From Methanospirillum hungatei JF-1 (lineage in GTDB: Archaea > Halobacteriota > Methanomicrobia > Methanomicrobiales > Methanospirillaceae), in the NCBI RefSeq assembly GCF_000013445.1, contig NC_007796.1, positions 1,152,936 to 1,216,935 of the forward strand: 64,000 bases of DNA. The letters run 5' to 3'. Each line of letters begins with the position of its first letter. Positions within the stretch are counted from its first letter, which is position 1. Both the position numbers and the translations under genes were made by a program. The notes beneath the pieces were generated by a model. The model saw nothing but the letters and a program-made list of their open reading frames with translations, was not told where the DNA came from and did no database searches. This document shows, piece after piece, positions 1-9,546 of this stretch.

Positions 1-786
1 AAGGGCGGCGATAATACCCACTGCATGCAGGCCATCGTTGGCCCCATGTCCTATCGCCTGAATTCCACCGGCGACGACCTGAAGGGGGAAGAAAATTTTA
101 TTTCTTGTACTTTGCCGGGAAAATCTGAAGATATAAGAGACCAGGATATCGAGAAAAAACCCTCCAAGAAAACCGATAGTCGGGGATATCACGATAAAAA
201 TAAAAATCGCCAGAAGGCCGCTTACTTCGAGAGCACCAACGCCCATAAGAGAAACAATCATAAGGGAAAACCCCCCGACAGCTCCTGCTACAACTCCCAG
301 CTTTACTGGTCCTTTGAGTATCCAGAAGATGATAGAAAGACAAACTCCTCCGCAGAGTGCTCCCACAAAACCAGACATGGCAACAGACTGGAGCATCAGA
401 AGAGACGGCCATATTACCGTGGAAAGGCCAAATGCTGCGATTGATGATCCAACCATACATCCGATAAGGGCATGACTTGCTGATATCGGAAATCCTTTCG
501 CCGTTAAAATACTAAGGAGCAGGACCCCGCAAAAAAGTGCAATTACCAAAGTTACAGGAGTCAGGGCACCCGCTTGTACAACACCGGTTCCAATGGTCTT
601 TGCAATAGCAGTCGTCAATAAAAATGGTCCTGCAATATTGCAGACTGCCGCCAGAATGAGGGCATATAGTGGTCTCACTGCCCGTGTGGCTACTATCGTG
701 GCAATCGAATTCCCGGCATCATTCAGACCATTGACAAAATTAAATAATAGTGCCAGGAAAATCCCAAAGATGATGATAAATTCCAT
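1..786 (-). CDS. pit: PiT-family inorganic phosphate transporter, 3' end outside the window
   Basis: This is the N-terminal 262 codons of a membrane phosphate permease that continues past the window start. The protein begins MEFIIIFGIFLALLFNFVNG. It carries the PiT signature GLNDAGNSIAT near residue 20 and, at the window edge, the second family motif GHGANDGLHAVG, which marks the start of the repeated second half. Several long hydrophobic segments lie between them. The family imports phosphate with a cation across the cytoplasmic membrane. The ATG lies only 3 nt after the TAA of the upstream DUF47 gene, so the two are almost certainly co-transcribed and translationally linked. The call rests on both signature motifs and on the DUF47 neighbour, which is a typical partner. 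Confidence 0.93.
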   Translation of the reverse strand, partial: MEFIIIFGIFLALLFNFVNGLNDAGNSIATIVATRAVRPLYALILAAVCNIAGPFLLTTAIAKTIGTGVVQAGALTPVTLVIALFCGVLLLSILTAKGFPISASHALIGCMVGSSIAAFGLSTVIWPSLLMLQSVAMSGFVGALCGGVCLSIIFWILKGPVKLGVVAGAVGGFSLMIVSLMGVGALEVSGLLAIFIFIVISPTIGFLGGFFLDILVSYIFRFSRQSTRNKIFFPLQVVAGGIQAIGHGANDGLHAVGIIAAL

Positions 787-789
787 GGC

Positions 790-1422
790 TTACGTATGAC
801 GAATGATAATCTCATTGAGGACATGTCCCACATCATTACATTCCTGCAAAACCTCTTCGAGATTTTCATAGATATCCTTGAGTTTTATAAGAAGTATCGG
901 ATCCTGCATAGAGAATAGTTCAGTTACAGCAGAAGAGAGGAGATCACTGGACCGGTTATATACATGATTGATATTCTGACAGGAGTTTTTTATCTCATGA
1001 ATCTCATTCCAGGACCCGAGCAGTCCAACACCTTCCCGAATTTCTGCGACTGATATAGATATAAATTCGGCAAAGGTATTCAAATGGGGGTAGGTCCCGA
1101 TCAACTGATAATTGCATATCTGATGTGCAACCCAGTCGATGATATCAATGACATCATCAAGAGCTTTTGCAAGACGGTGAATTTCATCTGGTTCAAGAGG
1201 AGTGATAAGTGACTCCTCCAATCTTGCAAAAATTTTTCTTAACAGTTCGTCAGATTCATGCTCAAGCTGATGTATCTTCTGGCAGGTAATGCCCCTGTGT
1301 TGATTCATATCAGATATCAGTTCGGTCAGATGCGATGAGGCTTGAACTATCTTTTCAGATATTTCACGAAAAATTTCCAGAAAATATTGATCTTCCGGGA
1401 GAATAATATTCCGTATCCGCAT
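790..1422 (-). CDS. DUF47 (PhoU-like) phosphate transport accessory protein
   Basis: This 210-residue soluble, mostly helical protein matches the DUF47/PhoU-like family in length and pattern. It begins MRIRNIILPEDQYFLEIFRE and has acidic-hydrophobic repeats such as IHQLEHESDELL and ALDDVIDIIDW. In other prokaryotes the family sits beside PiT transporters and is thought to control them. The gene is directly upstream of pit in the same operon with a 3-nt gap. An AT-rich TATA-like stretch lies about 30 nt before the ATG, so the transcript probably has a very short leader. The role as a Pit regulator is inferred from family and position. Confidence 0.88.
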   Translation of the reverse strand: MRIRNIILPEDQYFLEIFREISEKIVQASSHLTELISDMNQHRGITCQKIHQLEHESDELLRKIFARLEESLITPLEPDEIHRLAKALDDVIDIIDWVAHQICNYQLIGTYPHLNTFAEFISISVAEIREGVGLLGSWNEIHEIKNSCQNINHVYNRSSDLLSSAVTELFSMQDPILLIKLKDIYENLEEVLQECNDVGHVLNEIIIRHT

Positions 1423-1486
1423 ATCTTCTGGTGATACCTGATATATTATATGAGTATGTGTTCCGGCTCCAAATTACACAAAAGGA

Positions 1487-1500
1487 CCTGAAATTTCAGG
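1487..1500. terminator. Perfect 14-bp palindrome at gene end
   Basis: CCTGAAATTTCAGG is a perfect palindrome overlapping the stop of the exported-protein gene (1496-2044) and lying in front of the DUF47 operon promoter. It could fold as a short hairpin after the upstream gene or act as a protein site. The sequence alone does not decide which. Confidence 0.3.
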
Positions 1501-2044
1501 TCATATTGCTCATTATTGCAAAAAATTCGTCTGCCGGAACGGTTGCAAGTGCTGGAAAGGTTCTGTTCTGCACCGAATACCGCTGCATTACCTGATATTC
1601 AAGCCATGCACCATACAATGAAAGGCGGGCAGTAATCCCGGAGATCTGTGCAGGGTACTGAGGATCTGATCTGTTTAATCCAGGAATCCGGTTCAGACTG
1701 GTCAGTTCTGACTGGACTGTCCGGTTATATGCCTGCCTCAAATAAGACAAATCCTGTGACACATTATACGAGTACGTTTCATTCAAATTCTTCTTCAGGC
1801 GAATATTTGCATATTCTACAGAGAGATTCAGCACATCAGGGATGTCATAGGTGACAGAGCCATCAACCCGTCCTTTGATCTCATATAAATCAGGAATCCA
1901 GTACTGGTTCATCATAAACAGAAATTCGGTGTCATTACTGGTATGATTCCCCGATATACCGACATCCTCCCCTATACAGGGATAAATACACATGAGAAAA
2001 ATTGACAGATATATGATGGACATATATGTCAGACAAAAACGCAT
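1496..2044 (-). CDS. Exported hypothetical protein
   Basis: I do not recognise the family. The 182-residue product begins with a hydrophobic segment (MRFCLTYMSIIYLSIFLMC) ending near a likely cleavage site at IGEDVG, so it is probably secreted or surface exposed. The mature part carries several N-glycosylation sequons (NHT, NDT, NLS, NET, NVS, NRT, NRS, NMT), common in archaeal surface proteins. The start is supported by GGAGA placed 4-5 nt before the ATG. It stands alone between the phosphate operon and a divergent regulator. Confidence 0.6.
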   Translation of the reverse strand: MRFCLTYMSIIYLSIFLMCIYPCIGEDVGISGNHTSNDTEFLFMMNQYWIPDLYEIKGRVDGSVTYDIPDVLNLSVEYANIRLKKNLNETYSYNVSQDLSYLRQAYNRTVQSELTSLNRIPGLNRSDPQYPAQISGITARLSLYGAWLEYQVMQRYSVQNRTFPALATVPADEFFAIMSNMT

Positions 2045-2203
2045 AATTATCTCCTATAAACCTCTATTGATCATTGAGTTTATCTCTGGAGACATTTGAA
2101 GGTATCAGCCCTGAAAATCATTTAATAAAATCCAGATTATTGTAACCGGATACAAGAAACCATTAAAAAAGGGTATGCACAAAAAATAGGGGCAGGTTAG
2201 TGA

Positions 2204-3883
2204 GTGAATTCTGAAGTCCGTGTACTCCATGTTGATGACGAGCCCGTCATATGTGATTTAACCAAGTTGAGCCTTGAAAAAGGTGGACGACTCAAAGTCG
2301 ATGTGGCCTCTTCAGCTGAAGAAGCATTGGATCTTATCAGGTCGGGTTCATATTCTTGCATCATTTCAGACTATGAAATGCCAATAATGAACGGGCTCGA
2401 TTTTTTAAAAGAGGTTCGAAATATTGACCAGGACATTCCGTTCATCCTTTTTTCAGGAAGAGGGCGTGAGACAGTCATCATTGATGCTATAAATACCGGA
2501 GCAGATTTTTACATCCAAAAAGGCGGCGAACCAAAAGCACTGTTTGCCGAACTCAAGCATAAAGTGGAGTATGCCATTCAACAGCGTAATACGCGCATAG
2601 CACTTAAAAGAAGAGATGGTATTTTGGAAGCCGTCAGCCTGGTCGCGAATCTGTTTCTTGGTGGTGAAGCATTTGATCGGGCCCTGCAGGAGGCAATTAC
2701 CCTTTTTGGTCTGGCAACCGAAGTGGATACCGTCAGACTGTTCAGACTGAATTCAGATTCAGAAGACACAGATACACATCACTCCATAAAAAATATAGCT
2801 TCATGGACAAGGATTACGATTCAGACAGATGAACGGGAGCAATACATAAAAACCAATAATATCCCGGTGGAAAAGGGACTTTTATCCCGTCTTGTAAGGG
2901 GTGAGACCCTCATCCTCAATGCATCAGAGATCCAGATGTATGATCCTCTTAAGGGTGGAATAAGTGCAAAATCCATCGCCGTATTTCCGGTTTTTGTTGA
3001 TCAGAAAGTCTGGGGTATCTTTTGGTTTGCTGATTACATGAGTGAGCGGACATGGACTGGTGTGGAGATTGATGCTCTGCTCGCCGCATCAGCCATGATA
3101 GGTTCTGCTATCCAGCAGGATCAGATGCGACGATCGCTTATTGCAGCCAAGGAAGAATATGCATCCATGTATGCCCTGATGAGACGGCTTTGTGATACGG
3201 TCCCGGACATTTTATGGGCAAAAGATATTGATGGATCATTCCTCTTTGTAAACCAGGCAGGTTCTCATCTGCTCTGTGCAGAAAATACCAGTGATCCGGT
3301 AGGCAAAAGAGAGGAGGATTATCCCTGTGGACTTATTCATCATGGAATGTCAGAGTGCAAAAATGTGAGCCATCATAATATAAATGGGAGAATATCTCTC
3401 AAAACCGGATCAGAGGTCACTGAACTGGATATTATCACGGTCCCATTTGTCAATACCGAAGGAAACCAGATAGGAACTGTTACGTTAGGCAGGGATATTA
3501 CCAATTATTGTAAAATTGAGCAGGGTCTTCGAATATCGGAGAAGAGATATGAAAATATCATCCGTGCCATCCACATCGGAATACTTGTGGTTTCAGGAGA
3601 TGGAGTTATCAAAGATATTAATCCCCGTGCCTTGGAATTACTGGATGCACGAAAAAGTGAGATAATTGGAACATCCCTCAGTAAAAACCGGATTCTCCGT
3701 GAGATGGAAGTATCAGATGCAGTTCGTGAAGTGATATCGACTGGAAATGGCATTTCTTTCCTGACATCACGCTCGGTTACCAGAACCTCTGAAGATCTGT
3801 ACTGTATGGTAGGACTGCTGGTCCCGGAAAACGGAGGGGAAGCTGAGGTTCTTATCACTCTCGATCCCCATTACTCAGAATAA
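2204..3883 (+). CDS. Response regulator with GAF and two PAS domains
   Basis: The 559-residue signal protein starts with a receiver domain (about 1-125) whose key residues are all present: acidic pair Asp11-Asp12, phospho-acceptor Asp56 in SDYEMP, Ser84 and Lys106. A GAF-like domain follows (about 135-310), then two PAS domains (about 325-435 and 445-559). There is no HisKA or HATPase domain and no DNA-binding domain, so it is an output-less multi-sensor receiver, a common type in methanogens. The start is GTG at 2204; upstream in-frame codons close quickly. Its stop abuts the convergent tpiA stop with no gap. The partner kinase is unknown; the multi-PAS kinase at 26.5-29.4 kb is one candidate but not linked. 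Confidence 0.85.
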   Translation: MNSEVRVLHVDDEPVICDLTKLSLEKGGRLKVDVASSAEEALDLIRSGSYSCIISDYEMPIMNGLDFLKEVRNIDQDIPFILFSGRGRETVIIDAINTGADFYIQKGGEPKALFAELKHKVEYAIQQRNTRIALKRRDGILEAVSLVANLFLGGEAFDRALQEAITLFGLATEVDTVRLFRLNSDSEDTDTHHSIKNIASWTRITIQTDEREQYIKTNNIPVEKGLLSRLVRGETLILNASEIQMYDPLKGGISAKSIAVFPVFVDQKVWGIFWFADYMSERTWTGVEIDALLAASAMIGSAIQQDQMRRSLIAAKEEYASMYALMRRLCDTVPDILWAKDIDGSFLFVNQAGSHLLCAENTSDPVGKREEDYPCGLIHHGMSECKNVSHHNINGRISLKTGSEVTELDIITVPFVNTEGNQIGTVTLGRDITNYCKIEQGLRISEKRYENIIRAIHIGILVVSGDGVIKDINPRALELLDARKSEIIGTSLSKNRILREMEVSDAVREVISTGNGISFLTSRSVTRTSEDLYCMVGLLVPENGGEAEVLITLDPHYSE

Positions 3884-4567
3884 TCAGAGAAGTGAAACAA
3901 GGTCGCGAAGAACTGCTGCAGGATCTTCTGCCTTAACCACACTGGATGCCAGCAGGACTCCATCCGTTCCCAGGTCAACTGCTGTCTTTACACATTTTCC
4001 TGAGTGGATTCCGGCACCGGTAAGAACTTTTACTGCAGGACTGATTTTTCTGACAACATCTACAGAGTCAGTAATAATATCCGGATTTGCTTCAGATACA
4101 GATATTTTTCCACCAATAAGTTCTGGTGGTTCAATTGCCACATAATTCGGATTCAGGGCAGCAAGAGCAGCAGTGGTTGCCACATTATTCGAGCAGACAC
4201 ATGAGAGAAGCCCGGCACCTTTCAGGGCACTGACATTCTTTTCAATGTCTGCAACATTCAGCCGGTATTCTGAGTGATTTACCAGTGATCCGATTGCTCC
4301 TGCAGATTTGATCGCAGCCAGAGGCATTCGGCCGGTATGGGCACCAGGATCAACCGGGTCTACATGCTGGGCAAAAACCGGAATATCATAATGATGATTT
4401 ATGGGATGAATATCTGTATATAATGGTGCCAGTGCAATGGTAACCCCAGATTCATCCATTATTTCACGGGCGGCCCTGGCAATCCGATGAGCTCCGTTTC
4501 CGATTGATTCGGTATAACACTTCAGATTAACGAGGACGAGTGGTGTTTTCAATGACTGTTGTTTCAT
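3884..4567 (-). CDS. tpiA: Triosephosphate isomerase, archaeal type
   Basis: This 227-residue enzyme interconverts glyceraldehyde-3-phosphate and dihydroxyacetone phosphate in the cytoplasm. It has the short archaeal form (about 225 residues against about 250 in bacteria). The catalytic set is visible: Lys16 in VNLKCY, His98 in LVNHSEYR and Glu146 in AIEPPELIG, plus the phosphate-binding TGAGIHSG and GVLLAS near the end. It follows the U32-family gene on the same strand after 78 nt, so it may be the tail of the aromatic operon or have its own promoter. A link is plausible because the DKFP route draws on triose and fructose phosphates, but this is inference. Confidence 0.95.
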   Translation of the reverse strand: MKQQSLKTPLVLVNLKCYTESIGNGAHRIARAAREIMDESGVTIALAPLYTDIHPINHHYDIPVFAQHVDPVDPGAHTGRMPLAAIKSAGAIGSLVNHSEYRLNVADIEKNVSALKGAGLLSCVCSNNVATTAALAALNPNYVAIEPPELIGGKISVSEANPDIITDSVDVVRKISPAVKVLTGAGIHSGKCVKTAVDLGTDGVLLASSVVKAEDPAAVLRDLVSLL

Positions 4568-4645
4568 ATGGCATTCATTCGTCGTTGGAATACTTATCAG
4601 TTAACAATTGTTCACGTATGATACACGATAAAGGAGTCTTATTGG

Positions 4646-7150
4646 TTATGGTTTAACACTACAAAGACCCCTTCTGTACCCTGATCGGGTTATTCCTCCC
4701 CAGCTCATACTGATAATGGTATCTCTCAACTGATGCACCTCTTCTTCTGAAATATCAGGCATCATCCGTCTCCTCCATAACCGTGTCATTTCACCTGAAT
4801 AGGTAACACCCCGGCCGCGGGCGTCAATAATAAACCACCTAATTCCCATCTGATACAGTACCGGATATTCACTAATCAGGCTGTGCTCAGATGAATTCAT
4901 GATATGACTTCTTCCTGATTGTTCGCACCATACCGGGAATGAATACTCCTTTTCATCCTGAAGAACGAGCCCGGTTCCTTTTTGTTTGTGAGCATATGCA
5001 CATATATGATCTTCTGTAACCGCGGCTTCAATGAGACCCTGACAACATAGAGCTATGGAAGGGCCGGTTTTTTTCCTGTATACCTGACAGATATCAGAGA
5101 TCTCTTGTTCTGACAATTCAGGAGACAGGGTGCAGAACTCATACCGGTCACATGATGTTATCGATGCGGTATTTGTCACCGGCAGACCATAGTAAGAGGA
5201 AACCGAACAATCGGGGTTACATTCCAGGATATATTCACCAATACCAACTGAATCGACGAGAAAATGACGGATACCAAAAGAAGCAAATTTTTTCAGATGA
5301 GTAAGGAAGAGAGCCAGATCTTTCTGGCGAATCACTCCGGGGACTACAATGCCGATCTTACGAGCATGATCTGATAATCCACACATTTTATCAGGGAAAT
5401 CCTGCCAATCCAGATATACCCGGTCAGCACCATGATTCAAAGCAGTATTTGCATCAGGTATGGATGAGACAAGAACTATCAGGTTAGATCTCTCTATTGC
5501 CGGTTTCTGATTACCATTATTATCAGAAGATACATGGTCACCAATCACGTTCCGGATATTATAAACGATTTCTGGTTTTGGAAGGTGGGATTGAATAATT
5601 ATGTCTTCAGCGGCCTCTAGGATCTCACGCCGGAGTCTATTTAGTACACGAACAGGAGCAAACCATCCTTCTTCACCGGAGATCTTAATATCATCGAAGG
5701 TAAAAACCGTCCCTCCGGTCTTCATAAGTTGTTTCCGGATTTGATCCGGTGTCAGAGATCGTGTCTTTGCAGGTTCAACGATATCAGGACCTATGAATTC
5801 AAACTGATATGCATGTTCACGTCTGTCATATACAACTCCATTTCCAAAAATGATCCCTTCAGGAGAGAACAGAAGAGAACATGATATCGTGAGCGACCCA
5901 GCATACCGTTCATCCGGCTGGGCAAGAAGGGCTGAAATTTTTCGCTCCAGTTCCCTTCTTCCCGTTATATAGCAACAGACACCGGCCTTCGGGACAAAGG
6001 GAGCCTTCAATTCTATGAAGCCATCTCGAAAAACCGGATCATCCCTGAGGACAAGGCCCTCCATAAAATGCTCATTTCTGAAGACAAGTCCATCACCCTG
6101 CCGGAGAGTAATATCCGATACTGGTTTTACCCTGATTTTTCGGTTATCTGATGAGATGACAGAACCCAGATAATATCCCTGGTTACCAGGATAATCACGG
6201 CCCATAACCTGTGAATAATCTGACCCATTGATATATCCGGATGTAAATCCACGGGAAAAGGCAATCGAGAGATCTGCAATATCTTCAGGATCTGGATGGA
6301 ATGATTCGGTCCTGATTGCATCGAGAGCCTTTCGATAGATTGAGGTGACAGTTGCAACATAGGCAGGAGATCTCATTCTGCCTTCAATTTTGAGAGCAGC
6401 AATTGGCAATTTGACAATTTTATCAAGAAACGGATAGAGTGAGAGATCTTTCGTTGAAAGCAGGTATCCGGATTTTCCAATCTCACGGGCAGCATTAACC
6501 CTGCCATACTGGTCAAGTGGTCCTTCCATCATCCGGTATTGTTTCCGGCAGGGCTGAGCACACATCCCCCGGTTCCCGCTTCTCCCTCCGACAAGTGAGG
6601 ATAACAGGCACCGGCCTGAGTATGCATAACAGAGAGCCCCATGTGCAAACTCTTCCAGATCAACCGTATATTCGCTCAAAGCCTCTGAAATTTCTTCTAT
6701 CTCTTCTCCGGTCAATTCGCGTGCCAGCACGACTCTTCTGCACCCGTTTTTTGCAGCATACCGGGCACCAGGAATATTATGGACACCCATCTGCGTGGAT
6801 GCATGCAGAATGAGATCAGGGATGAACTGTCGTGCATAGGAAAGAAGTCCGATATCCTGAATAAGGACAGCATCTACCCCGATAGAAAACAGGAACAGAA
6901 GGTACGAAAGTGCTCTTTCCATCTCCTGTTCCGTTATCAGAGTATTTACGGTCACATATACCTCAATACCGCGAAGGTGAGCATATCTAACCGCATCTTT
7001 CAGTTCATCATCAGAGAAGTTTGACGCGAACTGACGTGCCCCAAACTCACGACCACCAAGATAGACCGCATCAGCACCGGCAGCACAGGCAGCGATGAGA
7101 GCTTCAGGTGATCCGGCCGGTGCAAGAAGAAGGGGAAGGTGAATAGTCAT
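4646..7150 (-). CDS. U32 family protein with DUF3656, RlhA/TrhP-like RNA hydroxylase candidate
   Basis: The 834-residue protein has the U32 fold at the N terminus (LLLAPAGSPEALIAACAAGA) and a long C-terminal part like DUF3656, as in the longer bacterial RlhA. Four cysteines at about 174, 181, 197 and 201 form C-x6-C-x15-C-x3-C around GALCYAYSGRC and RGMCAQPC. This pattern binds the iron-sulfur cluster needed by the E. coli hydroxylases RlhA (23S rRNA) and TrhP (tRNA). Despite the peptidase name, RNA hydroxylation is the better prediction. It starts 9 nt after aroC. TrhP is known to need prephenate, a product of this pathway, so placement in the aromatic operon fits. Activity and substrate here are inferred. 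Confidence 0.85.
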   Translation of the reverse strand: MTIHLPLLLAPAGSPEALIAACAAGADAVYLGGREFGARQFASNFSDDELKDAVRYAHLRGIEVYVTVNTLITEQEMERALSYLLFLFSIGVDAVLIQDIGLLSYARQFIPDLILHASTQMGVHNIPGARYAAKNGCRRVVLARELTGEEIEEISEALSEYTVDLEEFAHGALCYAYSGRCLLSSLVGGRSGNRGMCAQPCRKQYRMMEGPLDQYGRVNAAREIGKSGYLLSTKDLSLYPFLDKIVKLPIAALKIEGRMRSPAYVATVTSIYRKALDAIRTESFHPDPEDIADLSIAFSRGFTSGYINGSDYSQVMGRDYPGNQGYYLGSVISSDNRKIRVKPVSDITLRQGDGLVFRNEHFMEGLVLRDDPVFRDGFIELKAPFVPKAGVCCYITGRRELERKISALLAQPDERYAGSLTISCSLLFSPEGIIFGNGVVYDRREHAYQFEFIGPDIVEPAKTRSLTPDQIRKQLMKTGGTVFTFDDIKISGEEGWFAPVRVLNRLRREILEAAEDIIIQSHLPKPEIVYNIRNVIGDHVSSDNNGNQKPAIERSNLIVLVSSIPDANTALNHGADRVYLDWQDFPDKMCGLSDHARKIGIVVPGVIRQKDLALFLTHLKKFASFGIRHFLVDSVGIGEYILECNPDCSVSSYYGLPVTNTASITSCDRYEFCTLSPELSEQEISDICQVYRKKTGPSIALCCQGLIEAAVTEDHICAYAHKQKGTGLVLQDEKEYSFPVWCEQSGRSHIMNSSEHSLISEYPVLYQMGIRWFIIDARGRGVTYSGEMTRLWRRRMMPDISEEEVHQLRDTIISMSWGGITRSGYRRGLCSVKP

Positions 7151-7159
7151 AGATGATAA

Positions 7160-8167
7160 TCATGGCTCCTGTCTGCAATCTGGGATGATCTTTCTCTGCT
7201 CCAGAAGGGCATCCATGAGAACCAGTGCCATCATCGCTTCAGCCACCGGCACAATCCTAACCGCAATACAGGGATCATGCCTTCCTTTAACTGAAATCTT
7301 CCGTTCCATGCCATTCGTATCCACCGTCTGCTGAAGAGTCCTGATAGACGGGGTCGGTTTGATACTGAGTCGTACGAGGATATCCTGTCCTGATGAGATC
7401 CCCCCTAAAATACCTCCAGCATTATTTGAAAGATATCCCTCGGAAGTTATCTGATCATTGTGTTCCGAACCAGTCATTGATGCAGCCATTACACCTGATC
7501 CGATCTCCACTGCTTTAACGCCGCCGATACCCATCATCGCATAGGCGATGAGAGCATCGAGTTTTCCAAATACCGGGTCACCAAGACCAGGCGGACATCC
7601 TGATACCACAAGACTGACCACGCCACCAACAGACTCTCCCTGATCCCTCGCGTCACGGATAACCTGTTCCATTCTTTCAGGAACTTCTTCACCATGAACA
7701 GAAGTCAGGGAACCGGAGATAATGATGCCTTCTTTCTCAAGATACCGTCTGGCTATAGCACCCGCTGCTACCCGTGCAGCAGTCTCCCTGCCTGAGCTCC
7801 GCCCTCCGCCACGATGATCCCGTATTCCATACTTTTCAAAATACCCCCGATCTGCATGACCTGGACGAAATATCTCTTGTAATTCATCATAATCTGCAGA
7901 TTTCATTGAAGTGTTCTGAATAAGAAGGCAGATGGGAGTGCCAAGAGTATATCCTTGAAACACTCCGGAGAGGATCTGCACTGCATCTGCTTCTTTTCGT
8001 GGAGTTACGAAATCACTCTGTCCTGGTTTTCTTTTATCAAGATAATACTGAATTTCGTTTTCAGAAATTGCAAAGCCGGGAGGACATCCATCAATAACCA
8101 CACCAATTGCTGCTCCATGACTCTCACCAAATGTGGTAACCCGAAAATTCCGACCAAAGGTATTCAT
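7160..8167 (-). CDS. aroC: Chorismate synthase
   Basis: The 335-residue enzyme converts 5-enolpyruvylshikimate-3-phosphate to chorismate using reduced FMN. Family motifs are clear: MNTFGRNFRVTTFGESHG at the start, GRSSGRETAARVAAGAIA in the middle, and AGGILGGISSG with KPTPSIRTLQQTV towards the end. Length is near the usual range, slightly short. The ATG overlaps the stop of the upstream aroK-aroE fusion as ATGA, showing translational coupling. It is the last pathway enzyme in this operon before the U32-family gene. Confidence 0.97.
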   Translation of the reverse strand: MNTFGRNFRVTTFGESHGAAIGVVIDGCPPGFAISENEIQYYLDKRKPGQSDFVTPRKEADAVQILSGVFQGYTLGTPICLLIQNTSMKSADYDELQEIFRPGHADRGYFEKYGIRDHRGGGRSSGRETAARVAAGAIARRYLEKEGIIISGSLTSVHGEEVPERMEQVIRDARDQGESVGGVVSLVVSGCPPGLGDPVFGKLDALIAYAMMGIGGVKAVEIGSGVMAASMTGSEHNDQITSEGYLSNNAGGILGGISSGQDILVRLSIKPTPSIRTLQQTVDTNGMERKISVKGRHDPCIAVRIVPVAEAMMALVLMDALLEQRKIIPDCRQEP

Positions 8168-9546
8168 GCCAGTATTTCCCGAAGTCGCGAGATCGGAGTT
8201 TCAATCCCGGTAAGAATCCGGAACTGTTCAGCGAGCTGATGAATAAACATCTCGGTTCCAGGGATTACAGAGCAACCTGAAGCCAGGGCGGCCTGAAGAA
8301 GGGGAGTATCGCGGGGAGTATAGACCAGATCAAATACCTTCATCCCAGGTTCCAGGGCGGATGGAGGGATCGGGGTATGCGGGTCTGATCCCATTCCGAT
8401 AGGCGTTGCATTGATAAGAAGATCCGGATGATATTTTCCAATATCAGCAAGGGTTCCAATCTCTGCACCACTCTTTCTTGCAAGATGCTCAGCACGTTCA
8501 GGTGTCCGGTTTAGGATCACCGGTGTAAATCCCCGCATAGAAACAGCATATACTGCCGCAGCTGCTGCCCCACCCGCTCCGAGAATTACTGCTGTGTCTC
8601 CATGAGTCCCTTCAAGAGGCCGGTAGATACCTTTCCAGTCGGTATTAAATCCATACTTTTTATCATCCTGAATGAGAATGGTGTTTACCGCACCAATGGA
8701 TTCAGCATCATGCTTGATCTCATCCAGGTAGGGAATGACTGTCTCTTTGTGAGGGATGGTCACCGATAGTCCCCGAACTCCGGTCCCTGGCAAAAGTGAG
8801 AGGAAACGACCGGGATCCTTGTGTTCAAACCAGGTGTAATGAGCTGGCATCCCATAATCTGCAAATAAATGATTGTATATCCCCGGGCTTTTACTATGCA
8901 TACATGGATATCCCAAAATTCCATAGAGGAAAATATCATAATCCCCGGATATCTTTTTAAGATGAATCTTTTCTCCTGATGGGATTGCAGTCTTCATGAC
9001 AGAGGCAAAGAGCTCTTTCCGTTTATCCGGAACACAAATTCCATTTTCAATCAGATTCAGAATTTGTTTTGCTGCCTCCTCTGGTGTGGTGATGGTGGTA
9101 TCTATCACAATGTCAGCTACACTCCGGTATATCGGCATTCGTTCTTTCAGGACCTGTTCTATCTCTTCCCTGGGAGAAAGTCCGGTAAGGGAAGGACGGT
9201 CAGATTTATGAATCCTATTAAAAATCACTTCAGGACTTGTATTCAGAAGGATTACAAGACTATTCATTCTCAGCATCCGGACATTGACAGGCCGAATAAC
9301 TGCTCCACCCCCGGTACTGATTATCCCTGCATCAGATGGTATTCGTGCAATGACATGTTGCTCAATCTCACGAAATCCGGCTTCTCCTTCTGATTCGAAT
9401 ATCTGAGAAATCTTCTTTCCCGTCACATCCTCAATGAGTTGATCTGTATCGAGGTATCCCTGACCGGTCATTCGGGAAAGCGCCTTTCCAATACTGCTTT
9501 TACCGGTCCCCCGATAACCGATCAGCACAATACGGCGTTTTGCCAT
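8164..9546 (-). CDS. aroKE: Fused shikimate kinase and shikimate dehydrogenase
   Basis: One chain of 460 residues carries two pathway enzymes. Residues about 1-170 are a bacterial-type P-loop shikimate kinase (VLIGYRGTGKSS, DTDQLIE, GGGAVIR). Residues about 190-460 are shikimate dehydrogenase, with ILGYPCMHSKSP, TIPHKE holding the catalytic Lys, FNTDWKG and the NADP-binding GAGGAA. Most archaea use an unrelated GHMP-type kinase, so this AroK looks imported. I chose the ATG at 9546 (MAKRRIVLIGY), which matches the family N terminus; an upstream start at 9594 would overlap aroA by 73 nt. With this start the overlap is 25 nt. GGAGG lies 13 nt before the ATG, a somewhat long spacing. The fusion couples non-adjacent activities: dehydrogenase makes shikimate and kinase consumes it. 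Confidence 0.94.
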   Translation of the reverse strand: MAKRRIVLIGYRGTGKSSIGKALSRMTGQGYLDTDQLIEDVTGKKISQIFESEGEAGFREIEQHVIARIPSDAGIISTGGGAVIRPVNVRMLRMNSLVILLNTSPEVIFNRIHKSDRPSLTGLSPREEIEQVLKERMPIYRSVADIVIDTTITTPEEAAKQILNLIENGICVPDKRKELFASVMKTAIPSGEKIHLKKISGDYDIFLYGILGYPCMHSKSPGIYNHLFADYGMPAHYTWFEHKDPGRFLSLLPGTGVRGLSVTIPHKETVIPYLDEIKHDAESIGAVNTILIQDDKKYGFNTDWKGIYRPLEGTHGDTAVILGAGGAAAAAVYAVSMRGFTPVILNRTPERAEHLARKSGAEIGTLADIGKYHPDLLINATPIGMGSDPHTPIPPSALEPGMKVFDLVYTPRDTPLLQAALASGCSVIPGTEMFIHQLAEQFRILTGIETPISRLREILA

